In this document: positions 58,501-64,000 of the stretch, piece after piece
Layout of the letters: the number at the start of each line of letters is the position of its first letter
Position numbering within the stretch: position 1 is the stretch's first letter
DNA from: Chelydra serpentina
Taxonomy: Eukaryota; Chordata; Testudines; Chelydridae
DNA length: 64,000 nucleotides
Reading direction: 5' to 3'
Assembly: GCA_037349315.1 (NCBI GenBank)
Contig: JBAIAC010000057.1
Coordinates: 10,819,501 to 10,883,500, forward strand
Notes under the pieces: model-generated
Told to the model about the DNA's origin: nothing
The model's input: the letters and a program-made list of their open reading frames with translations, nothing else
Databases searched by the model: none
Program-made: the position numbers and the translations under genes

Positions 58501-61025
58501 CTTTGATCTGCCTCTGCCGTCTCACCCCTTTCTCAAGTAGCCAAGGATTGGCCCACTGGGTCTTTTCTCAGTCTAATTAGCATGGCCCTAAGGTCTTTAG
58601 CCAGGGCCGGCTCCAGCTTTTTGGCTGCCCCAAGCAACAAAAAAAAAATGGCCGCTGCTGAACTGCCAAAGCAAAAAAAAACCTGCTGCCCCAGAATCCC
58701 CGAACTGCCGCCCCCTACAGGGTGCCGCCCCAGGAACGCGCTTGGCCGCCTGGTGCCTTGAGCCGGCCCTGTCTTTAGCAAAGCACTAAATATAACCAGC
58801 ATGGGAAGAAGAATAGGAGAAAAGGAAAAGGGAAGAGGAAGAGTGGAAATGAAAATAGCTCTTTGGGGCAGCAGCTCTCACGATGTGTACGTACAGCGCC
58901 TAGCGCAGGGCCCCGAGGAGGCCGAGTCTGAGCTTGTGCTTTCTCTTTGCTCGGAGTGTGCTGCGTGCTGGACCGATTCAGACATCGCAAACATACCTCT
59001 TCGACCTTCACCTCCGTCCGGCTAGCGATGATGAGCGCGTTGCCGATGATGAGCGCGGCGAGCGTGATTTTAAAGGCGGGATGATTGAGAAACCTGCCCA
59101 TGCACACCTTTGAGACAAACTCCTCCACGTCCCAGTTATCCTGGGGGGGGGAAGCAGAGAGCTGCGTCACCGTGGGCCAAGCCAGCGTCTGCAGGAAGAA
59201 ATTCCAGCCCCAGTTCTGGGCTCTCTTCTTTCCTATTGTGTTGCCGGTGGGGAGCAAAGGGGTGTGTGGAGGAGGGAATTTCCATTTCACGAAGGGTTTC
59301 TAAGAGCAACGGAACCTGAAAAGTTTCAAAACTCTCCACAGAGGAAAAACCCACATGAAAAGAAAAATCATTTTGGGTCGATCAAAACATTGTTGTGACC
59401 CAGTCGCTTCAATTTCAACCTTTTTAAACTGTTTTAAAATGGCAGAACTCTCCTGGTCAGAAACCAAGACATGGACGGACAAAAGCCTAGTGGTTGGAGC
59501 AGTGGAAGACGGGTCTACTGGTTGGTGCATTGGCAGTCGGTCTGGGGAATGGAGCCGGAGGTCAGAACCAGAACCAGGAGTCAAGAGTGGGGTCAGCTGG
59601 GAGATGGACTGGCGCAGGGGCAGGAGAGCAGGCTGAGGCCTCTGGAGTCCGTCACCACTATCAGGCAGGGGACAGTTCCTCACCACGCAGTGACATTGGA
59701 CAGACTGGGCGGCTCGGTCTCCTGTGAGGCTTATATACCTGCCCTGAGAGTCACCTGACCAGCTCCTGGCTCGCGGATTGGCTGGAGCCTCACCCCATGC
59801 GGCTCAATCAGGCGCTAGTTCAGGGATGGCTCCTCACCCCGTTATATGAATATGATGCAAAAATCAAAATATTCAAAACGAAAGTTCGTGTCAAAACAAC
59901 AAATGGAAACACTTTGTTCAGAAAAGGTCAGCACCTCCCCCGACCCGCCCTGCCTCCCCCAGTTTTCTTCCAGTCTGAAACTCCAGCAAAACTGCCCCAG
60001 CGTGGACAGACCTGCATGTGCCGATGGAATATGGTTCGCCACATTTCTCCCACCAGCTCAAGACGTCAGCCCACCGCAGTATCACCCCCCGGGCTAACCC
60101 ACTGTGGCTCTTCTCTGCCCTCAAATCGCTGGACCACATACAGGTTTGTGAGGCTGCTATAGCATGTCATTCAATGGAGCTGCCTCTGTTTGCTCAGGGA
60201 CAAGGGGCAGCGAGCCGGAGGTTCTGGGTTCAATCCCCATAGACAGCATCTCATCCTGGGGCCTCACGTCACAGCAGGAAAGCAATGGCCTGGGTCCCCA
60301 AAGAGCCCAGTATGTTGGGAGCTGAGCTCCTTTGAAAACCTGGCTCCAGCTGTGGGCACATAAAGATGTAGCCCCACCTGGTGAGTGAGCCCCCTTTGCC
60401 AGTACCCATATAGGATGCTCAGCTAAAGCGAAACGGATCAGGATAAAGGCCCAGATACGCCCACGGACAGTGTTTTCTGCCACAAACAGGTTCCTTGGCA
60501 CATCCCAGCCCTTGTAAACTATGGACATGCTCAACTTGCCACCAACATCGAGCACTGAAACGGGAGGCAGTCTGGTGTAGTGGCTAGAGCAGGGCCCGGA
60601 TGCTGGGAATCCTGGGTTCCATTCCCAGCTCTGCAACCGATTTGCCAAGTGACCTCGGCCAAGTCACTTTCCCTCCTCTGGACCTCAGTTTCCCCATCTG
60701 TAAAATGGGGGTGTCCCCCCTCTACTGGGGGTTGGAGCTCTGCAGGCAAAAGGAGCTAGAGGCACAGATGGTTAATCATCAACATGAGCTGTCAGAGCCA
60801 TTTAACATGGGGAGCTACGAGAACAGGACGTCTCCCAGTCCTGCTCTCCCACAGGTCTGTGGGCCCAATCCAGTGCAGCGGGCTTTGGATCCAGCCCCGA
60901 GAGAGCCGCCTGGCAGCTGGAGCCACCGTCCCGCAGGGGAAGGGGGCAGCGCGTACCTGGACGCATATGATGTCTCTGCAGTTGATCTTCAGCTCTGCTT
61001 TCTTGGCTTCCTGCTCCTTGCGCAT
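46469..61025 (-). CDS. CATSPER4: CATSPER4, cation channel sperm-associated protein 4 (10 exons)
   Basis: One of four pore-forming subunits of the sperm flagellar CatSper calcium channel, needed for hyperactivated motility. Ten exons join in frame to about 451 residues from the ATG at 61025 (human 472). S1 is in exon 2, S2 in exon 3, S3 in exon 4, S4 spans exons 4-5, S5 spans 5-6, the pore loop with TQDGW (the CatSper [S/T]x[D/E]xW filter) is in exon 6, S6 in exon 7, and a charged coiled-coil tail in exons 7-9. Alignment by eye to human CATSPER4 is clear throughout ([35 protein letters not shown]). CDS exons: 60957-61025, 58997-59140, 57278-57379, 55609-55706, 52345-52465, 51301-51434, 50198-50390, 48469-48683, 46886-47048, 46469-46585. 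No frameshift or internal stop is seen. The N-terminus may be longer through an undetected upstream exon. Confidence 0.93.
46886..47048 (-). CDS. CATSPER4: CATSPER4 exon 9
   Basis: 163 bp, phase 2 to 0. [18 protein letters not shown] matches human IVEEVRAIRFNQEQESE, and [11 protein letters not shown] matches human DLLSALVSMEK. Donor GTAGAG. Confidence 0.93.
47935..48030 (+). mobile_element. CR1 3' end, sense
   Basis: CCTGCATTGTGCAGGAGGTC, then AGACTAGATGATCATAATGG and CCCTTCTGACCGTAAAGTC, a standard CR1 3' terminus. In CATSPER4 intron 8. Confidence 0.85.
48469..48683 (-). CDS. CATSPER4: CATSPER4 exon 8
   Basis: 215 bp, phase 0 to 2. Encodes [18 protein letters not shown] and [20 protein letters not shown], then [12 protein letters not shown], closely matching the human C-terminal helix. 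The acceptor sits only a few bases from the end of a CR1 retroposon fragment. Donor GTAGGT. Confidence 0.95.
48691..48842 (-). mobile_element. CR1 3' end abutting CATSPER4 exon 8
   Basis: AACATAAGAACATAAGAACG, then GGCCAGACTGGGTCAGACC and GACAGTGGCCAATGCCAGG. The element's 3' terminal octamer, two copies of AACATAAG at 48691-48706, ends 6 bp from the exon 8 acceptor. Its orientation is the same as CATSPER4. Confidence 0.88.
49150..49322. repeat. 30-bp minisatellite, about 6 units
   Basis: The unit CAGCCAGGGGATCTGGTTCT + GGATTTAGTT is repeated about six times, with GGG/GGGA/GGGG variants, in CATSPER4 intron 7. Because 30 is a multiple of three, open frames with 10-residue repeats arise on both strands. 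I take these as fortuitous. Confidence 0.95.
49790..49955. repeat. Palindromic repeat with ZNF143-like motifs, copy 1
   Basis: Three motifs: ACTACACTTCCCATAATGCA at 49807, its inverse TGCATCATGGGAGATGTAGT at 49859, and ACTACAACTCCCATGAGGCA at 49930. They resemble the ZNF143/THAP11 site ACTACAATTCCCAGCATGCA. In CATSPER4 intron 7. Confidence 0.85.
50198..50390 (-). CDS. CATSPER4: CATSPER4 exon 7 (S6)
   Basis: 193 bp, phase 2 to 0. [18 protein letters not shown] and [18 protein letters not shown] form S6, matching human [20 protein letters not shown]. A charged cytoplasmic helix follows ([13 protein letters not shown]). Donor GTGAGT. Confidence 0.95.
50462..50584. mobile_element. hAT-like MITE, TAGGGTGACC family
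   Basis: 123 bp with ends TAGGGTGACC and GTTACCCTA and a perfect 8-bp duplication CCTGTAAA at 50454-50461 and 50585-50592. In CATSPER4 intron 6. Confidence 0.93.
51186..51205. repeat. (TG)n microsatellite
   Basis: About ten TG units in CATSPER4 intron 6, just downstream (minus orientation) of exon 6. Confidence 0.9.
51301..51434 (-). CDS. CATSPER4: CATSPER4 exon 6 (S5 and pore)
   Basis: 134 bp, phase 0 to 2. [15 protein letters not shown] ends S5, and [20 protein letters not shown] holds the pore helix. The TQDGW selectivity-filter motif, with the acidic aspartate, is intact. Donor GTGAGT. Confidence 0.95.
51731..52053. mobile_element. hAT-like MITE, CATAGGCGCCAACT family
   Basis: 323 bp with ends CATAGGCGCCAACT and AGGTGGCGCCTCTG and a perfect 8-bp duplication GATCTCCC at 51723-51730 and 52054-52061. 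The interior is G-rich. In CATSPER4 intron 5. Confidence 0.92.
52345..52465 (-). CDS. CATSPER4: CATSPER4 exon 5 (S4-S5 linker)
   Basis: 121 bp. Completes an arginine codon, then [20 protein letters not shown] and [15 protein letters not shown]. The spaced arginines of S4 (FRVLRVMRL across the junction) form a weak voltage sensor, as usual for this subunit. Donor GTGAGA. Confidence 0.95.
52685..52935. mobile_element. Probable MITE, GTCGACAC/GTGTAGAC type
   Basis: GGTCGACACTCAAAAGTTAA on the left, CCTGGTGTAGACAGCGCTAG inside, and CTGTAGCGGTGAC on the right. Resembles the 41660 element. In CATSPER4 intron 4; borders not fixed. Confidence 0.5.
53495..53620 (-). mobile_element. CR1 3' end, reverse
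   Basis: TTCATAGATTCTAGGACTGG, then AAGGGACCTCGAGAGGTCAT and CTAGACCATCCCTGATAG. In CATSPER4 intron 4. Confidence 0.85.
53710..53850 (+). mobile_element. MIR/CORE-type SINE fragment
   Basis: CTGTGCAACTCTGGGCAAGT, CACTTCCTCGCCGTATGCCT and CAGTTTCCCC. In CATSPER4 intron 4. Confidence 0.7.
54398..54521. mobile_element. hAT-like MITE, TAGGGTCACC family, second copy
   Basis: 124 bp with TIRs TAGGGTCACCAGA and TCTGGTCACCCTA and a perfect 8-bp duplication GAACAGGG at 54390-54397 and 54522-54529. The body GGGACAGTCCCGA is shared with 50462. In CATSPER4 intron 4. Confidence 0.95.
55609..55706 (-). CDS. CATSPER4: CATSPER4 exon 4 (S3)
   Basis: 98 bp, phase 0 to 2. [15 protein letters not shown], the third segment, then [10 protein letters not shown] leading into S4. 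Donor GTAGGG. Confidence 0.92.
56441..56530 (+). repeat. Partial copy of the same interspersed repeat
   Basis: GATGAAGTGGGTTCTAGCCC, ACGAAAGCTTATGCCCAAAT and TCGTCTCTAATGTGCCACAA. In CATSPER4 intron 3. Confidence 0.75.
56840..57000 (-). mobile_element. MIR-like SINE, reverse
   Basis: GGGAAACTGAGTCACAGAGA, ACTTGTCCAAGATCCTAGTG and GAGTTGAACCCAGGAGTCCT. In CATSPER4 intron 3. Confidence 0.7.
57278..57379 (-). CDS. CATSPER4: CATSPER4 exon 3 (S2)
   Basis: 102 bp, phase 0 to 0. [18 protein letters not shown], then [16 protein letters not shown], the second membrane segment; human reads STIDDIVLTILLCEVLLGW. Acceptor TTGTAG, donor GTGAGC. Confidence 0.93.
57984..58160. repeat. Palindromic repeat with ZNF143-like motifs, copy 2 (inverted)
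   Basis: TGCCTCGTGGGAGTTGTAGT at 57984, ACTACAGCTCCCATGATGCA at 58056 and TGCATCATGGGAG at 58110 followed by GAGATGTAGT. The motif order is the reverse complement of copy 1. In CATSPER4 intron 2. Confidence 0.85.
58602..58771. mobile_element. hAT-like MITE, CAGGGCCGGCTC family
   Basis: 170 bp with ends CAGGGCCGGCTCCAG and CTTGAGCCGGCCCTG and a perfect 8-bp duplication TCTTTAGC at 58594-58601 and 58772-58779. In CATSPER4 intron 2. Confidence 0.95.
58997..59140 (-). CDS. CATSPER4: CATSPER4 exon 2 (S1)
   Basis: 144 bp, phase 0 to 0. Begins [12 protein letters not shown], matching human DAWDMQEFITHM, then [20 protein letters not shown], the first membrane segment, and SRTEVKVEE. Acceptor C(n)AG, donor GTATGT. 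Confidence 0.93.
60560..60720 (+). mobile_element. MIR/CORE-type SINE, well preserved
   Basis: GTCTGGTGTAGTGGCTAGAG (tRNA head), GGGTTCCATTCCCAGCTCTG (box B region), then CCTCAGTTTCCCCATCTGTA. In CATSPER4 intron 1. Confidence 0.85.
60957..61025 (-). CDS. CATSPER4: CATSPER4 exon 1 (N-terminal, start uncertain)
   Basis: Encodes [19 protein letters not shown] to ICVQ, leaving in phase 0 at [16 protein letters not shown] aligns loosely with human EQVLINRQEI just before the S1 exon. The ATG has an ACC context and an in-frame stop lies upstream at 61059-61061. A possible acceptor (CCTACCAG at 61041) would instead extend the exon by WRRHT to 61040 and imply an earlier exon; human has about 50 more N-terminal residues. 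Confidence 0.7.
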
Positions 61026-61040
61026 GGTGTGGCGCCTCCA

Positions 61041-63760
61041 CTGGTAGGAGACATGGGGTCACACACGCCCTTCCCTCGCCCCCAGCTTACCCCTGCCCCA
61101 TCTTTGGGCCCCAGTCATCCTTCACACCCACAAGCCCATCCTAGCTTGCCCTCCCCAAGGAATTACACACCCACCCCATCATGAGCTTCCCATGCACTGG
61201 GGGACAGGCCAGAGGGGGAACAGCAAGGCGGGGGCCAGCGTGGGCTTCCAGCTGTGCACATCTGTAATGTGCAGGAAGAAGACACATCTGGAGAAGCAGG
61301 GTCTCCGTGGTCCCAGGCACAAGAGGGATGGGATGGGGGGGGGTGTGGGCAGAGTGCTGGTCCCCAAGGGGACAGGCTGCAAACGTGTCCCTCAGGCTGA
61401 GGGCGCCAGCCCCTTTCTCTCACCAGGCGGGACCCCAGATAAGCAGCCATCTCAGCACCAGGAGGGCGCCTCGGAGTTGCACCTCCTTGTCTGATGTCAG
61501 CCACCGGCATTATGACATCACGGTTCTAACCCAATGGAAGCCTCCTGCCGAGCATGTCATCACCGGCCTGCTCTGCTCTCTCTGCGGTCACCGCTCCCTC
61601 CCGTCACGGCCGGCGAGAGATGAGCAAACCAGCTCGGGAGGGAGGTCAGACCCTGGAACTGGCTGCTGGGGACGGAGAGAGAAAGAGCAGAAAAAAAGAG
61701 CCAGAAACCGGAAGCAGGTCTGGAGAAGAGGGGAGCTGGGCAGGGGGAGCCGGAATCTGGTCTCATCCTCCCCCTTTTAAACCAAAGTCACATCAGTGAC
61801 TCAGCGGAGTCACTCCTGATTGACCCCCCGAGTGAGGGAGAGGAGAATTGGGCTCCTTGGAGGCCGCAGACTTTAGCGCTGCTCTCTGCAGTTGAGGCCT
61901 GCACTTCACCCGTGGACCGGTATAACTGCCATTACCCTAGCATCCGATGGCCTCACAATCTGTAATGTATTTATTCTCACGGTGCCCCGGGACGTAGGGC
62001 GGTGCTGTTATCCACATTGTACAGAAGGGGAAACTGGGGCACGGAGCAGCTAAGTGACTTGCCCAAGGTCACACAAGAAGTCTGTGGTACAACAGGGACT
62101 TGAACTCAGGTCTCCAAATCCTAGACCACTGGGCCATCCTTCTCCTGCCATGAGTAACTTTTCTGGCTACTGTTTCACGCAACATCACACATGTCCTAAG
62201 GTGGGTCTAGACAAGAGTTTAGAAGGAGCCAGCTCTAGAATGGGATTATATAAAGTGATTAGGAAGGCTTTTGTTCCTTCTACCTCGTTTTATGAACACT
62301 GACCCCAAGCATCCAAAAACATGAGTCAAGCCCCCACCCCCAACCCCGCCGCCGCAAAATCACGAGATTGGCTTAAAAATCAGGAGGTTTTTTTAAATGA
62401 TCATTGGGGTTCTTCTGCTTTGCCTTCTGGTGAATGAAAGTGATGGAGGCTGATGGGGGGACAGAATGCGGGGGGGGATGAACAGGGGACAGAGGCTCAT
62501 GAGACTGAGTGGGGGGACTGAGGCTGGTGGAGACTCAGTGGAGGACACACAGGACAGGATCTGAAAATGATCCGAGAAGGGAGTAACGGATGACAGGGGA
62601 GGGTGCCCCCGCCTGAGCTGTCAGCTAATGCACTTCACCAGCAATAAATCCACACCCTTAAAAAAAAAAAAAAGTTACAGGTCATATGCAAACTACTGGC
62701 AAATATGCAAATCATCGCATGACATCATTTGCATTCAGTGTCACACAAACTTGGCACGTTAGCATATTGAGGAGGTCCCCCCAGAAGGGCTTTAGGATGT
62801 GACCGTGCCAGATTCCATAAGCCTGGCCAGAGACGGGGCTCAAGGAATACTGGGATGGTTCAAGCTACTGACCCAGTCCTGAGCCAACGCCTTGGTGTGA
62901 GGCGGAGACGGCCCCTCCGGTAGCCCCCTTTCAGATGAGGACTTATGAACCATCCCATGACATTTTTCACAAGACAAAGGGGAGTAGCCCTGGCAGGGTA
63001 GAGACTGGAATTTGCCCCCTCCTCTCAAGAAAGATCTGAATTGGTGTGACTGGTTGCAGGGGAGAAGGGAGATGGGACGCTTTCCCCGCTGAACGGAAGC
63101 CTTCTCAGGGTTTGGATCATATCCTAGGACCTAGGCTGTATCTCCTTTGCTCCCCGCAGATTCAGAGGCTTGTTATCAGAGATCAATTCCAGCTGGAACA
63201 TTCACACCTGGATTTTTTTATGCCCTGCACGTTCAGACGGGTTGGGATCTGGTGATCTGGCTTTGGTCCATGCTCAGCGTCCAACGCCTGGGCACGTTCA
63301 GATGAGGCCTCTCTCTGGGCTGGTCTTCGCTGCAGTGATGGCTCAAGGTAGGACTCGAGTGCTGCCCTTAACCCGACTCCACACCTAAACATCTCTAGCG
63401 CGAGTCAGGTGGTGTATTAGACCCAAGCTAACAGGCCCATTGGGGGTTAACGCTCAGGTGCTGCTGATACTCCCGCTAGTAATGCAGCGGGGATGCAGCT
63501 ACTCTGCTAACTAAATACTCCGCCCCGCGCATCTGATCAGTCACCTCAGCCTGGCAGCCCTCGTCCCACCGCTGCCCTCGGGGCCGAGCCCTGAGTTACA
63601 GAGCTGGCCAACGGCCAAATTCCTGCTGGAGACACTGCCTTCTGCCAGTGTCCTGTCTTAACAATACATTCTTGTCTCAATATCTGCCCCCTCCAACCTG
63701 CCCCCCCATCTACGCCTCACCCCATACCCGACTAGACCTCTAATTCATAGACTCAGCTCC
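61041..63760. other. Region upstream of CATSPER4
   Basis: No exon of a recognised gene is seen. It includes a MIR-type SINE near 62.0 kb and G-rich simple sequence near 62.45-62.52 kb. It must contain the CATSPER4 promoter and possibly a first exon. Confidence 0.5.
62010..62140 (-). mobile_element. MIR-like SINE, reverse
   Basis: AGTGACTTGCCCAAGGTCAC, then GGGACTTGAACTCAGGTCTC and the tRNA-end CTAGACCACTGGGCCATCCT. Confidence 0.75.
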
Positions 63761-63767
63761 CAAGGCC

Positions 63768-63901
63768 CATAGGTGCTGCAACTAGGGGTGCTACCACCCT
63801 CCCCCCAAGCTTGAAGTGTTTCCATGATATATGGGGTTTACAGTTTGGTTCAATGGCTCTCAGTCAACACCCCCACTATAAAAATTGTTCCACCACCCCT
63901 G
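63768..63901. mobile_element. hAT-like MITE, same family, reverse
   Basis: AGGTGCTGCAACTAGGGGTG, then GTTTACAGTTTGGTTCAATG, ending TTGTTCCACCACCCCTG. Third copy of the 39036 family. Confidence 0.75.
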
Positions 63902-64000
63902 CCAGGACCCGGTCCCCTTGGGGTGGTCGAGCCTCAACCAGTAGGTCCTTTTCCTCCATTTTCGTTTTCCTGCCCGTAATCACGCCTGTTTTTCTTGGGC

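Noticed and set aside
1..64000. CRISPR arrays, operons or other prokaryotic systems
   Set aside because: The window is spliced vertebrate DNA; the only regular arrays are the 75-bp and 30-bp tandem repeats, without spacers.

Overview
This is vertebrate nuclear DNA, most likely from a turtle. Genes are split into exons joined by GT-AG introns. The intergenic space is filled with CR1 LINE fragments, MIR/CORE-type SINEs, short hAT-like MITEs with 8-bp target duplications, and a Ty3/Gypsy remnant. CR1 3' ends of this kind, together with the repeated 120-bp MITEs starting TAGGGTGACCA, are what I associate with turtle genomes. An intact-looking sperm channel gene of the CatSper family argues against a bird, because that family is lost in birds. 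The species call rests on recalled repeat types, not on a search.

Two protein-coding genes are recognisable, both on the minus strand. E2F2 (15759-37631) is a complete seven-exon reading frame of 419 codons for a cell-cycle transcription factor. Its first intron is 14 kb long, it has one AT-AC (U12-type) intron, and a CpG-rich promoter near 38.0-38.75 kb carries E2F, CCAAT and GC-box motifs. Its 3' UTR may run to a polyadenylation signal near 11.05 kb. CATSPER4 (46469 to about 61025) is a ten-exon reading frame of about 451 codons for a pore-forming subunit of the sperm calcium channel. All six membrane segments and the pore motif are visible. Only the extreme N-terminus is uncertain.

Layout: 1-11 kb is intergenic and repeat-rich (MITE at 5 kb, nested CR1 at 6.7-7.9 kb). 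11-15.76 kb is the putative E2F2 3' UTR. 15.76-37.63 kb is E2F2, with a decayed antisense CR1 in intron 5 and a tandem array interrupted by a MITE in intron 6. 38-38.8 kb is the E2F2 promoter island. 38.8-45.2 kb is intergenic with MITEs, CR1 and a Gypsy element (LTR, gag, start of protease). 45.2-61 kb is CATSPER4, whose introns hold at least four hAT-type MITEs with clear target duplications, a 30-bp minisatellite and two copies of a palindromic repeat rich in ZNF143-like motifs. 61-64 kb lies upstream of CATSPER4 and shows no further recognisable gene.

The two genes have unrelated roles (G1/S transcription; sperm hyperactivation) and are simply tandem neighbours. I found no new multi-gene system. 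The most interesting points are a CR1 tail that abuts a CATSPER4 splice acceptor, the AT-AC intron of E2F2, the close pairing of two genes that lie well apart in human, and the well-preserved MITE insertions.
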